From Sulfuricella sp035530375 (GTDB lineage Bacteria; Pseudomonadota; Gammaproteobacteria; Burkholderiales; Sulfuricellaceae), in contig DATKUY010000011.1 of assembly GCA_035530375.1 (NCBI GenBank), positions 45,178 to 109,177 on the forward strand: 64,000 bases of DNA, given 5' to 3'. A program made the translations under genes and the position numbers. Position 1 is the stretch's first letter, and each line of letters starts with the position of its first letter. Shown here in pieces: positions 1 to 8,431 of the stretch. Below the pieces are notes generated by a model that was not told the DNA's origin, ran no database searches, and saw only the letters and a list, made by a program, of their open reading frames with translations.

Positions 1-170
1 GGCGCAAGCTTGAAGCCGCTGTTGCGCAAATCGACCGAAGCGTAAAACGGCGCGGTATGTTCCTGCCACTGGGTGCGAAACCAATGCTCTATTCTGGGCT
101 GTGCGTCCAGGATGTGCTGCTCCAGTGCGAGCAGGGGGCCGTTAAGGGCTGTGGTCAAATGGGGAACCAT
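1..170 (-). CDS. gshA: Glutamate--cysteine ligase, N-terminal fragment
   Basis: Only the first 56 codons are inside the window; the gene runs off the left edge. The start is the ATG at 168-170, giving a protein beginning MVPHLTTALNGP followed by LLALEQHILDAQP. This N-terminus matches, from memory, the proteobacterial type of glutamate--cysteine ligase (the family first defined in Acidithiobacillus-like bacteria), which makes gamma-glutamylcysteine, the first step of glutathione synthesis. An ATG at 178-180 is in another frame. The call rests on N-terminal similarity only, because the catalytic region is outside the window. Confidence 0.75.
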   Translation of the reverse strand, partial: MVPHLTTALNGPLLALEQHILDAQPRIEHWFRTQWQEHTAPFYASVDLRNSGFKLA

Positions 171-232
171 TGTTATCCATGCCAGGTTGGGGATTGATTG
201 CGATTGTAGCGGATAAGACCGGGCTCGTCAGG

Positions 233-332
233 GTTGCGGCCAGAAAGCGTGTCTGCGTTGTTGCAAAGCTTGCCAATGGAACAACCATTGGCTGCGCCTT
301 GCGCCTAGCAGCCATCGCTTTCTGGCCGCAAC
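233..332. repeat. Nested inverted repeat (palindromic intergenic element)
   Basis: A perfect 17-base inverted repeat has arms at 233-249 (GTTGCGGCCAGAAAGCG) and 316-332. Inside it lies a second perfect 8-base pair of arms, 272-279 (GCCAATGG) and 285-292, around the loop AACAA. The whole unit could fold into a long cruciform or RNA hairpin. There is no T-tract, so it is not a standard terminator; it looks like a dispersed palindromic element between gshA and the tRNA gene. Confidence 0.6.
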
Positions 333-374
333 GCGGAGTATGAAATCGACTGAAATAGGCTCTAAAGCCCGGCG

Positions 375-403
375 TGGACGTTACCCCAAAAAAAGGCTAT
401 GAT
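375..403 (+). promoter_or_regulatory. Probable sigma-70 promoter of tRNA-Arg
   Basis: A -35-like TGGACG at 375-380 and a -10 TATGAT at 398-403 are separated by 17 bases. Transcription would begin near 410, about 15 bases upstream of the tRNA, as expected for a tRNA promoter. Confidence 0.45.
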
Positions 404-424
404 TCGCGACTGATTTTTCTCCAT

Positions 425-501
425 GCGCCCGTAGCTCAGATGGATAGAGTATTGGTTTCCGAAACCAAGGGTCACAGGTTCGAATCCTGTCGGGCGCACC
501 A
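425..501 (+). tRNA. tRNA-Arg (anticodon CCG)
   Basis: A complete cloverleaf is visible. The acceptor arms are GCGCCCG (425-431) and CGGGCGC (491-497), followed by the discriminator A and an encoded CCA (499-501). The anticodon stem TTGGT/ACCAA encloses the loop TTCCGAA, which gives anticodon CCG (arginine, codon CGG). The T-arm has the normal ACAGG-TTCGAAT-CCTGT form. The D-stem closes with one G-T pair. Confidence 0.96.
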
Positions 502-897
502 TTATCATCAAGATGCTACAGAAAAATTCCTGCCTGTTCCCGTGCGATGTGACCATTTTGTGACTATAAAGGGTGACTGGTGTGTGGCCAAAAAACCAAT
601 GGTCAACAGCCTCTCCCATGAAATGACCTTTGGTTATTGTGACTGCTGTTCCGTTATTCAATAAACTCAAATAAATCACTAACTGAGCATTTTAAATATC
701 TGCACAGTGCATCAATCACTTCAAGTTCAACATCTTTCAGATATTTCATGATAGAGGCGTGCCACCGTTCCTCTGTTGCCCCCGGTTTCTCTGGCTACAT
801 CCACGATCTTTAATTTTCGCTGCGGCGTTTGGGGTTTGCTCGCACATTGGGTAGAATGAAATTTTATTTAATAACCAACCATTTTCAGGGCAGAACC
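502..897. other. Intergenic stretch between tRNA-Arg and argB
   Basis: I see no convincing gene here. Small open frames on both strands have no ribosome-binding site and no recognisable sequence. The frame that extends argB upstream to 829 is rejected because the conserved protein starts at 898. No clear terminator follows the tRNA. Confidence 0.5.
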
Positions 898-1788
898 ATG
901 TCGCTCACGCCTTCCACCGCAAAAGAAAAAGCCGAAATCCTTTCCGAGGCGTTACCATATATCCGGCGTTTCCAGGACAAGACCATCGTCATCAAGTACG
1001 GCGGCAATGCCATGACCGAGGAGCATCTGAAGCAGGGATTCGCCAAGGATGTGGTGTTGCTCAAGCTGGTGGGCATGAATCCGGTGATCGTTCATGGCGG
1101 CGGCCCGCAGATCAATGAATTGCTGAAGCGGGTGGGCAAGGAGGGCGAGTTCATCCAGGGTATGCGCGTGACCGACCGGGAGACCATGAACATCGTGGAA
1201 ATGGTGCTGGGCGGTTCGGTCAACAAGGAGATCGTCAACCTCATCAACCAGCATGGCGGCAAGGCGGTGGGGCTGACCGGCAAGGATGGCGGCTTCATCC
1301 GCGCGAGGAAGCTGATGGTGAAGCACAAGGAGAAGGTGGGCGAATATGTCGATATCGGCCAGGTGGGCGAGGTCACGCACATCGATCCCACTCTGGTGAC
1401 GTTGCTCGATACCCAGGATTTCATTCCGGTGATCGCGCCGATCGGCGTGGGTGAGAATGGCGAGGCCTACAATATCAACGCCGACCTGGTGGCGGGCAAG
1501 TTGGCGGAAACCCTCAAGGCCGAGAAGCTGATCCTGCTCACCAACACCACCGGTGTGCTCGACAAGGACGGCAATCTGCTTACCGGGCTGACGGCGGCAA
1601 GAGTGGACGAATTGATCGACGACGGCACGATTTCGGGCGGCATGATCCCGAAAATCTCCATGGCCCTGGAAGCAGTGAAGAACGGCGTCAAGAGCAGCCA
1701 TATTATCGATGGCCGGGTAGCGCATGCGCTGTTGCTGGAGATTCTGACCGACGAGGGTGTGGGGACGCTGATCCGGGCGAACGATTGA
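898..1788 (+). CDS. argB: Acetylglutamate kinase
   Basis: ArgB phosphorylates N-acetyl-L-glutamate in the second step of arginine synthesis in the cytoplasm. The 296-residue product has the usual family length. It shows the N-terminal phosphate loop VIKYGGNAM, the substrate-binding VIVHGGGPQI, and the C-terminal GGMIPKI motif near the ATP site. The start at 898 (MSLTPSTAKEK) is chosen over an in-frame upstream codon at 829 because it gives the normal N-terminus and has CAGGG a few bases upstream. It stands alone, with a palindromic repeat immediately after its stop codon. Confidence 0.97.
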   Translation: MSLTPSTAKEKAEILSEALPYIRRFQDKTIVIKYGGNAMTEEHLKQGFAKDVVLLKLVGMNPVIVHGGGPQINELLKRVGKEGEFIQGMRVTDRETMNIVEMVLGGSVNKEIVNLINQHGGKAVGLTGKDGGFIRARKLMVKHKEKVGEYVDIGQVGEVTHIDPTLVTLLDTQDFIPVIAPIGVGENGEAYNINADLVAGKLAETLKAEKLILLTNTTGVLDKDGNLLTGLTAARVDELIDDGTISGGMIPKISMALEAVKNGVKSSHIIDGRVAHALLLEILTDEGVGTLIRAND

Positions 1789-1789
1789 A

Positions 1790-1930
1790 GGGCACCTCTA
1801 AAAATCCAGATTTCATCCCAACTGCTGCGTTGCGGAAAAAATTTCTTGCTTACATATCATCCATATGCGGCGCGGCGAAATTTTTTCCGCGCCTTGCATT
1901 TGGGCGAACTCTAAATTTTTAGAGGCGCCC
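1790..1930. repeat. Palindromic element (MITE-like) between argB and the nucleotidase
   Basis: Terminal inverted repeats GGGCACCTCTAAAAAT (1790-1805) and ATTTTTAGAGGCGCCC (1915-1930) match at 15 of 16 positions. The interior has further complementary AT-rich pieces (GGAAAAAATTTC near 1836 and GAAATTTTTTCC near 1878). The element begins at the stop of argB and ends one base before the start of the next gene. I saw no transposase. It resembles small mobile palindromes that I recall from betaproteobacterial genomes. Confidence 0.7.
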
Positions 1931-2575
1931 TTGAAATTATCGCGAACTTGGGTATTCGATCTCGACAACACCCTGCACGATGCCGATGCGCATGTTTTTC
2001 CGCATATGCACCGGGCCATGACCGATTACCTGAAGGCGCACCTCGCCCTCGACGAGGCGGGCGCGAACGATTTGCGCGAGCGTTATTGGCTGCGTTACGG
2101 CGCGACCCTGCAGGGTCTGATGCGGCACCACGGCACCGACCCCGAGCATTTTTTGCGGCATACCCACCAGTTTCCGGCTTTGCATCGGATGGTGCTGCGT
2201 CAGCGCGGCTTGCGGGCGGCGCTGCAAAAGCTGCCGGGGCGAAAAATAGTGTACTCTAACGCACCGGCTCACTACACTCGCAGGGTGCTCGATTTGCTGG
2301 GCATCGCCGATCTGTTCGAGCGGGTGTTCACCATCGAGCATGCCGGTTACAGGCCAAAGCCGGACCCGCACGGGTTCCGCCGGCTGTTCCGCCGTATGGG
2401 GCTGAAGCCCTGGAACTGCGTGATGGTCGAGGATACGCTGGCCAATCTTGAAACAGCAAAAAAACTCGGTATGAAGACAGTGCTGGTGGGCGCGCTGCCG
2501 AAACGGCCGGGGTACGTCGATCTAAGTGTGAAGTCGGTGCTGCAATTGCCTCGGGCGCAGTATCGTATCCATTAA
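1931..2575 (+). CDS. HAD-superfamily pyrimidine 5'-nucleotidase-like phosphatase
   Basis: The 214-residue protein has the HAD nucleophile motif DLDNTLHD near its N-terminus, motif II around VYSNA, a conserved lysine in GYRPKPDPHGF, and the acidic motif MVEDTLANL. This pattern fits the pyrimidine 5'-nucleotidase branch of HAD hydrolases (TIGR01993 type), which dephosphorylate nucleotides or small phosphates in the cytoplasm. The start is taken as TTG at 1931, because residues encoded upstream lie inside the palindromic repeat; AGAGG at 1921-1925, part of that repeat, would serve as ribosome-binding site. An ATG at 1865 is possible but unlikely. Confidence 0.85.
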   Translation: MKLSRTWVFDLDNTLHDADAHVFPHMHRAMTDYLKAHLALDEAGANDLRERYWLRYGATLQGLMRHHGTDPEHFLRHTHQFPALHRMVLRQRGLRAALQKLPGRKIVYSNAPAHYTRRVLDLLGIADLFERVFTIEHAGYRPKPDPHGFRRLFRRMGLKPWNCVMVEDTLANLETAKKLGMKTVLVGALPKRPGYVDLSVKSVLQLPRAQYRIH

Positions 2576-2587
2576 AGGGGGTTGCCG

Positions 2588-3094
2588 GTGGTCGTCAATA
2601 ATCGCATGTTGTTTTTCGTGGTCTTTCTGGCCTGCCTCGGGCTGATGGGCTTCGGTCTGTATCTTCAGCATGTCAAACATCTCGAGCCGTGTCCGTTATG
2701 CATTCTGCAGCGCATTGCCTTCATCGCCATCGGCGCCACCGCGCTGGCAGGGGCCATTCATGATCCGGCCCGGAGCGGCTGGGCGGCATATGGCAGTCTG
2801 CTGGTAATTTTTTCCTTGCTGGGGGGCGGGGTCGCGGCCTGGCAGGTGCGTTTGCAGCATCTGCCGCCCGATCTGGTGCCGGAGTGCGGGCCGGGGTTGG
2901 ACTATATGCTCGATGCGTTGCCGCTGGCCAAAGTGCTGCCGATGATATTCAAGGGGTCGGGGGAGTGCGCCGAAGTGACCTGGACTTTCCTCGGCTTTTC
3001 CATTGCGCAGTGGGCGCTTGCCTGGTTCGTGCTATTCGCACTGGCAGGCGGGGCGGCCATTTTTCGCCGTCCGCAGCGCAATTATTTCCGGTAA
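2588..3094 (+). CDS. dsbB: Disulfide bond formation protein B
   Basis: DsbB is an inner-membrane protein that reoxidises periplasmic DsbA and passes electrons to quinone. The 168-residue product has four membrane segments and both periplasmic cysteine pairs: C35-x2-C38 in EPCPLC, and C100 with C127 in a second loop. The GTG at 2588 is preferred because AAAGGGGG ends at 2581, six bases upstream; a TTG at 2582 is also in frame. It follows the nucleotidase closely and may share its transcript. Export of the many c-type cytochromes in this window gives it obvious work. Confidence 0.93.
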   Translation: MVVNNRMLFFVVFLACLGLMGFGLYLQHVKHLEPCPLCILQRIAFIAIGATALAGAIHDPARSGWAAYGSLLVIFSLLGGGVAAWQVRLQHLPPDLVPECGPGLDYMLDALPLAKVLPMIFKGSGECAEVTWTFLGFSIAQWALAWFVLFALAGGAAIFRRPQRNYFR

Positions 3095-3100
3095 ATTCCG

Positions 3101-4528
3101 TTAACCTTGCCCGATAGTGAAACTGGAGCCGCCATCAATCGGCTCCGGCTTGAACCAGGCAAGCTTGTCATGCAGTTTCACCACATCGCCGACGATGATC
3201 AGGGTCGGCGGTTTCATTTTTGCCTCGACGGCGAGTTCGGGCAGGGTTGCCAGCGTGCCGGTGACGACTTTCTGCTGGTAGGTGGTGCCTTGCTGCACAA
3301 TGGCGGCGGGGGTAGTTGCCGGCAGCCCATGGGCGACCAGTTCCTGGCACAGCGTCGGCAGCCCCAGCAATCCCATATAGATGACGATGGTCTGGTTGGT
3401 CTTGGCGATGCCGGTGAGGTCGATGTTGATGCTGCCGTCCTTCAGGTGGCCGGTGACGAACACGCAGGATTGCGCGTAATCGCGGTGGGTCAGGGGGATG
3501 CCGGCATAGGAGGAAACGCCGGTGGCGGCGGTAATGCCGGGCACCACCTGGAACGGGATGCCATGAGCCGCCAGGGTTTCGATCTCTTCGCCGCCGCGGC
3601 CGAATACGAATGGGTCGCCGCCTTTCAGCCGTAGCACGCGCTTGCCATCCTGCGCGAGCCGCACCAGCAGTTCGTTGATGTTTTCCTGGCGCATGGTGTG
3701 ATTGTTGCGTTCCTTGCCGACGTAGATGCGCTCGGCGTCGCGCCGCACCAGTTCCAGCACCGCCGGAGAAACCAGGTGATCGTGGACGACCACGTCGGCC
3801 TGTTGCATCAGGCGCAGTGCGCGAAAGGTGAGCAGGTCGGGATTGCCCGGGCCGCCGCCGACCAGATAGACTTCGCCGCGCGGCGCGGCATTGCCGTCAT
3901 CGGCTGTGAGCGTTTGCAGCAGGGCCTTTCTGGCTTCCTGATCCTGTCCGGCCAGCACCATTTCGGCCACCGGACCCTGCAGGATTTTTTCCCAGAAAAT
4001 ACGCCGCATCGGCTGATTGACGAAGTGTTTCTTTACCTGCTCGCGGAAGCTTGCCGCGAACTGCGCCAGTCGGCCGTAGGCGGCCGGAATCAGGGTTTCT
4101 ATCTTGGCCCGCAGCATCCGCGCCAGCACCGGCGAAACGCCGCTGCTGGAAATCGCCACTACCAGCGGTGAGCGGTCGATCACCGAGGGCATGATGAATG
4201 AGCACAGATCCGGGTTGTCCACCACGTTCACCGGGATGCGCAGGGCTTTCGCGGCTTCCGAAACCTGTTTGTTGGTGGCGCGGTCATCGGTGGCGGCGAT
4301 TACCAGGATGGCTTCGCCAAGATGTTCCTGCTGGAATTTCCCCGCAATATGGGTGATCTCCCCCGCATCTGCCTGCGCTTTCAGGGTGTCGCTCAGTTCG
4401 GGCGCCACGACGGTGACGCGCCCGCCGGCCTGCATCAGCATCCCTGCCTTGCGTGTCGCCACTTCGCCGCCACCGATAACCAGGCAGGGTTTGTTCTTGA
4501 TGTCGAGAAAAATCGGGAAGAAATCCAT
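3101..4528 (-). CDS. cysG: Siroheme synthase (uroporphyrinogen-III methyltransferase / precorrin-2 dehydrogenase / ferrochelatase)
   Basis: This 475-residue fusion has an N-terminal NAD-dependent dehydrogenase/ferrochelatase domain (CLVIGGGEVATRK near the start) and a C-terminal SAM-dependent uroporphyrinogen-III C-methyltransferase (VYLVGGGPGNPDLLT, LKGGDPFVFGRGGEE). It converts uroporphyrinogen III to siroheme. Siroheme is the precursor of heme d1, which the nir genes at 29-35 kb make, so this gene probably supports nitrite reduction as well as any sulfite or assimilatory reductase. The start is the methionine of MDFFPIFLDIKNK at 4528; an open frame extends further upstream without family similarity. 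It is convergent with dsbB and downstream of the NarXL-like pair. Confidence 0.96.
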   Translation of the reverse strand: MDFFPIFLDIKNKPCLVIGGGEVATRKAGMLMQAGGRVTVVAPELSDTLKAQADAGEITHIAGKFQQEHLGEAILVIAATDDRATNKQVSEAAKALRIPVNVVDNPDLCSFIMPSVIDRSPLVVAISSSGVSPVLARMLRAKIETLIPAAYGRLAQFAASFREQVKKHFVNQPMRRIFWEKILQGPVAEMVLAGQDQEARKALLQTLTADDGNAAPRGEVYLVGGGPGNPDLLTFRALRLMQQADVVVHDHLVSPAVLELVRRDAERIYVGKERNNHTMRQENINELLVRLAQDGKRVLRLKGGDPFVFGRGGEEIETLAAHGIPFQVVPGITAATGVSSYAGIPLTHRDYAQSCVFVTGHLKDGSINIDLTGIAKTNQTIVIYMGLLGLPTLCQELVAHGLPATTPAAIVQQGTTYQQKVVTGTLATLPELAVEAKMKPPTLIIVGDVVKLHDKLAWFKPEPIDGGSSFTIGQG

Positions 4529-4559
4529 ATCGTAGAATCCGTTAAAGGTAAGAAAGCGG

Positions 4560-5234
4560 TCAGCTGGTGAGCTGGCCGCTTTGGCTGCTGAGTTTGTGTT
4601 CCACGGCAAAAATGGCCGCTTCGACGCGCGAAGTCAGGTTAAGTTTGGAAAGAATGTGCCGTACGTGCAGCTTGACCGTATCGTGGCTGATATCGAGTGC
4701 GCGGGCAATGACCTTGTTGCTTTCGCCCTGCGCCAGGTGATCGAGAATTTCCCGTTCGCGCTGGGTGAGCGAATCGAGCATCGAGGCGGAAGCGCTGGCC
4801 GGCTGGTCGTCCTGCAGCAGCTTGACCAGTTTCATGGTCATTGCCGGCGCCACCACGGTCTCGCCGCGCGAGGCGCGCAGGATCGCGTCCACCACGTCGT
4901 CCGGTTCCATGTCCTTGAGCAGGTAGCCGCGGGCGCCGGCGCGCAGCACGTTGGACAGGTCTTCTTCGGCGTTGCTCACGGTCAGCATCAGGGTGGGGGT
5001 GGTGCAGCCTTCCTGGCGCAACTGGCGGAACAGGGTGAGGCCGTCGAGCGGCGGCATGTGCAGATCCATGATCAGCACGTCGGGTTTTTCTTCCCGCAAC
5101 AGGCGCCGCGCCTCATCCGCATTTCCGGTGATGCCCACCACCTTGATGCTGCCGCGCTGCTCCAGCAGTTCGGCCAGTCCCATGCGGAACAGGGTATGGT
5201 CGTCCACCAGCACGACGCGAATCGGTTCGCTCAT
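4560..5234 (-). CDS. NarL/FixJ-family response regulator
   Basis: The 224-residue protein has an N-terminal receiver domain with the acidic pair VDDH, the phosphoacceptor D57 in VLIMDLHMPPLDG and the conserved lysine in YLLKDME. The C-terminal LuxR-type helix-turn-helix (about residues 155-215) contains LTQREREILDHLAQG and VKLHVRHILSKL. It resembles NarL and is the partner of the histidine kinase whose stop codon overlaps its start (TCAT, 5231-5234). Its target genes cannot be read from sequence; denitrification or nitrate genes are likely by context. Confidence 0.92.
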   Translation of the reverse strand: MSEPIRVVLVDDHTLFRMGLAELLEQRGSIKVVGITGNADEARRLLREEKPDVLIMDLHMPPLDGLTLFRQLRQEGCTTPTLMLTVSNAEEDLSNVLRAGARGYLLKDMEPDDVVDAILRASRGETVVAPAMTMKLVKLLQDDQPASASASMLDSLTQREREILDHLAQGESNKVIARALDISHDTVKLHVRHILSKLNLTSRVEAAIFAVEHKLSSQSGQLTS

Positions 5235-6445
5235 AGAATCTCCTCCCTGCGCCCGGCGGAAACCGGGAAACTGAGGGTTACGCGGGTGCCGGCCTTTTCT
5301 CCGGGGGCGAGGGTGATTTCGGCGTTCATGTGCATGGCCCGTTCGCGCATGATATTGAGGCCGAGATGCATGCCGCTTTCCGTGCCCACCTTGCCGGAGA
5401 TGCCGATGCCGTTATCCTCGACGCTGAAGACATAGCGGTTTTTACTGATTTCTATGGACAGCCTGACGTGGTTGGCGCGCGAGTGTTTGGACACATTGTT
5501 CAGCGCCTCGCGCACGATATGGTAGACCTGCACCTCCAGCTCGGGGCTGAGGTTGATGTCCGGTGCCAGATTGTTGAAGTCGATGGTGATGCCGGTCTTG
5601 TCGTAAAAGTTGCCGACGATATCGTACAGCGCCGGCAGCAGACCGCGCGAATCCATGCGATTGCGGAACTGGGTGAGCAGTTCGCGCAGTTCGGCATAGG
5701 CCGATTCCAGCGCCTGGCTGAGGTCGTTGACGTATTTGTTGGAGCGGGTTTCGTCGCGGTTTGCCACGGCATCGCGCAACAACGGCAGGCGCATTTTCAT
5801 GTAGGCCATGGTTTGAGCGAGCGAATCGTGCAATTCGTTGGCCAACATATGACGCTCGTTGGTCAGGGTGATGCGCAGGTTTTCCCGGGTCAGCCTGGCA
5901 TTTTCCAGTGCCATGCCGAGGTGTTCGCTGATCGAGTGGAACAATAGCGAGACGTCTTCCGGAACCGGGTTGTCGGAAGCCATGAACAGGTTGTATACCC
6001 CGAGCATTTTGCCCTGATAGCGCAATGGCACGGCCACCACGCGCTGGCATTGCTTGCCGAAATAGCTGTTGGCGGTGCGTGCTTCGCATACTTTCAGGTT
6101 GGTGGTGTCGTGAACGGTATGCTCACGCGCCGTTTCGCCGCAAACGCCGCATTCGAGCGGGATGTAGCGTTCCTTCTCGAGTACTTCCGGCGGCAGGCCA
6201 AGGGAGCCGACCAGTCGTAAATTCAAGCCGTCGGCTGTCAATACCCTCACCGCGCCAGCGTCTGCGCCGGCGAGCTTGACCATGGTGCCAAGAAAGCGTT
6301 CCAGCAGGGCGTCCAGATTGTTTTCGCTGGACAGGCTGCTGGTGATCTCGGACAAAACCCGCAGCGCCGGAATTTTGTAGTTTCCCTGGGCGGAGGACTT
6401 GATCGTGCTGGAGGGGGCGGGCTGAATGCCTGCTTCCTGATTCAT
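5231..6445 (-). CDS. Soluble NarX-like sensor histidine kinase with cysteine-rich GAF domain
   Basis: The 404-residue protein has a GAF domain (about residues 40-185), a HisKA_3 dimerisation domain with the phosphoacceptor His206 in ANELHDSLAQ, and a C-terminal HATPase domain (SVEDNGIGI, GLNIMRERA). It has no signal peptide or membrane segment, unlike classical NarX, so it must sense something in the cytoplasm. The GAF domain carries C99-x2-C102, C120 and C133, a possible metal or Fe-S site. The start at 6445 (MNQEAGIQ) has CAGGA eight bases upstream; a longer frame to 6550 is rejected. It is co-transcribed with the downstream response regulator. Confidence 0.9.
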   Translation of the reverse strand: MNQEAGIQPAPSSTIKSSAQGNYKIPALRVLSEITSSLSSENNLDALLERFLGTMVKLAGADAGAVRVLTADGLNLRLVGSLGLPPEVLEKERYIPLECGVCGETAREHTVHDTTNLKVCEARTANSYFGKQCQRVVAVPLRYQGKMLGVYNLFMASDNPVPEDVSLLFHSISEHLGMALENARLTRENLRITLTNERHMLANELHDSLAQTMAYMKMRLPLLRDAVANRDETRSNKYVNDLSQALESAYAELRELLTQFRNRMDSRGLLPALYDIVGNFYDKTGITIDFNNLAPDINLSPELEVQVYHIVREALNNVSKHSRANHVRLSIEISKNRYVFSVEDNGIGISGKVGTESGMHLGLNIMRERAMHMNAEITLAPGEKAGTRVTLSFPVSAGRREEIL

Positions 6446-6702
6446 CGAATTTTCCTGAAATAATGCATTGGCTGCCAGTGCAGACCGGGGGGCTATTGTA
6501 GCCAGCATTTGGACAAAAACAAATGCCTGACCAATTGTAGTAGAGAGCAAGCAGTCAGCGCAATGCCTGGAAATTGGAGTGAAAAATGGCCGGCAAGTTC
6601 CATATGAGGCGGACCGGCGCGGTGTGCGTTGGCGTAGAGGCTGCTTGAGAAAATCTGCTTTCCCGATATACTTTGCCGGGCGTAATTAATGGATCAATTC
6701 AA

Positions 6703-7518
6703 ATGAACTGGAAATCTGCCGGCGAATTCAAAGACATTCTTTACCACCAGTCTGAAGGTATCGCCAGGATCGCCATCAACCGGCCCGAAGTGCGCAACGC
6801 CTTTCGGCCACAGACCGTGAGCGAGTTGATGGAAGCATTTCATCATGCACACATGGACCCCGGCGTCGGCGCCATCATTTTGACCGGTGCCGGCGACCAG
6901 GCATTTTGCGCAGGCGGCGACCAGAAGGTGCGTGGCAATGACGGCGGCTATCATGACGAGCAGGGCATCCCCTATCTCAATGTGCTGGATCTTCAGCGCC
7001 AGATTCGCGGTCTGCCCAAGCCAGTGGTGGCGATGGTGGCGGGTTATGCCATCGGCGGCGGTCATGTGTTGCATCTGATCTGCGATCTGACCATCGCCGC
7101 CGACAATGCCCGCTTCGGCCAGACCGGGCCGCGCGTCGGCAGTTTCGACGCCGGTTTCGGTGCCGGCCTGCTGGCGCGTGCGGTGGGCACCAAAAAGGCC
7201 AAGGAAATCTGGTTTCTGTGCCGCCAGTACGATGCGCGGGAGGCACTGGCGATGGGGTTGGTCAACACAGTGGTGCCATTGGCGGAGCTTGAAAGCGAAA
7301 CGGTCAAATGGTGCAAGGAGATGTTGCAGCTTTCGCCTACCGCGCTGCGCATGCTGAAATCGGCGTTCAACGCCGACACCGACGGTCTGGCCGGGATTCA
7401 GGAACTGGCGGGCAATGCGACGGCGCTGTTTTATATGACCGAAGAAGGTCAGGAAGGGCGCAATGCCTGGCTGGAGAAGCGCTCCCCCGATTTCTCCAAA
7501 TTTCCGCGCCGCCCGTAG
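6703..7518 (+). CDS. menB: 1,4-dihydroxy-2-naphthoyl-CoA synthase
   Basis: MenB closes the naphthalene ring of o-succinylbenzoyl-CoA in menaquinone synthesis. The 271-residue crotonase-fold protein shows the oxyanion-hole segments CAGGDQKVR and AMVAGYAIGGGHVLH, the MenB-specific TGPRVGSFDAG loop and a C-terminal GRNAWLEKRSPDF tail. The start at 6703 (MNWKSAGEF) is chosen over a TTG at 6673 from the family N-terminus. It leads a menB-menA-thioredoxin-menC run and is divergent from the NarX-like kinase. Confidence 0.96.
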   Translation: MNWKSAGEFKDILYHQSEGIARIAINRPEVRNAFRPQTVSELMEAFHHAHMDPGVGAIILTGAGDQAFCAGGDQKVRGNDGGYHDEQGIPYLNVLDLQRQIRGLPKPVVAMVAGYAIGGGHVLHLICDLTIAADNARFGQTGPRVGSFDAGFGAGLLARAVGTKKAKEIWFLCRQYDAREALAMGLVNTVVPLAELESETVKWCKEMLQLSPTALRMLKSAFNADTDGLAGIQELAGNATALFYMTEEGQEGRNAWLEKRSPDFSKFPRRP

Positions 7519-7534
7519 GTGCCGCCTGCTACAC

Positions 7535-8431
7535 ATGACCAGATCCTCACCCTTTACCCCTCACCCCTCACCTTTGGTTTGGTGGCTGGCGATCCGCCCC
7601 AAGACCCTGACAGTATCGCTGACGCCGGTGATGGTCGGCAGCAGCCTGGCCTATGCCGAAACCGGCGTGATTGTCTGGCTGCCGCTGCTGGTGGCGCTGA
7701 TGGCGGCGATGCTGATTCAGATCGGCACTAATCTGCACAACGATGTCAGTGATTTCGAGCGTGGCGCGGATGGCAGCGAGCGGATTGGCCCGTCGCGTGC
7801 CACCGCCTCGGGCTGGCTCGCACCCGCCACCGTGCATCGTGCCGCGTTGGCCTGTTTCGGCGCGGCCGTGCTGATGGGCGTTTACCTGGTATGGTATGGC
7901 GGCTGGCCGATTTTTCTGCTCGGGCTTGGTTCTGTTGCTGCTGGCTGGGCCTACACCGGCGGGCCGCGCCCGATTGCCTACAGTGCCTTGGGCGAGTTGT
8001 TCGTCTGGCTGTTTTTCGGGTTGGGGGCGGTTGTGGGCAGTTATTATCTGCAAACGCTCGGGCTGGGCATGGATGCCTTCCTTGCGGCGACGATGATCGG
8101 TTTGTTTGCCGCCGCCGTAATTGCCGTGAATAACTACCGCGACCTCGACGCCGACCGCAAGATCGGAAAAAACACCCTGGCAGTTCGCCTCGGCCGTACG
8201 GGCAGCAAGTTGGAATACGCGCTGCTGATGCTGCTGCCGTATTTGCTTCTGCCCGCGCTAGGCCATTATAAAGGGGCCTGGCTGTCTGCGCTGACGCTGC
8301 CGTGGACGGTTTTTCTGATTTTTCGGTTTTGGCGCGAAGCGCCTGGGCCGGTTTTCAATCGCATTCTGGCGCAAACTGCGCAATTGCAGCTGGGTTTTGG
8401 TATTTTATTCAGTATGGGACTGTTGTCATGA
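7535..8431 (+). CDS. menA: 1,4-dihydroxy-2-naphthoate polyprenyltransferase
   Basis: MenA is a UbiA-family membrane enzyme that prenylates dihydroxynaphthoate to demethylmenaquinone. The 298-residue protein has about eight membrane helices, a first aspartate-rich motif NDVSDFERGAD and a second NNYRDLDADR, which bind the prenyl diphosphate and Mg2+. The start is the ATG at 7535. The first codons encode a low-complexity SSPFTPHPSPL segment from a CTCACC-rich repeat, so the true N-terminus may be short or recently altered. The stop overlaps the next start (ATGA). Confidence 0.95.
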   Translation: MTRSSPFTPHPSPLVWWLAIRPKTLTVSLTPVMVGSSLAYAETGVIVWLPLLVALMAAMLIQIGTNLHNDVSDFERGADGSERIGPSRATASGWLAPATVHRAALACFGAAVLMGVYLVWYGGWPIFLLGLGSVAAGWAYTGGPRPIAYSALGELFVWLFFGLGAVVGSYYLQTLGLGMDAFLAATMIGLFAAAVIAVNNYRDLDADRKIGKNTLAVRLGRTGSKLEYALLMLLPYLLLPALGHYKGAWLSALTLPWTVFLIFRFWREAPGPVFNRILAQTAQLQLGFGILFSMGLLS

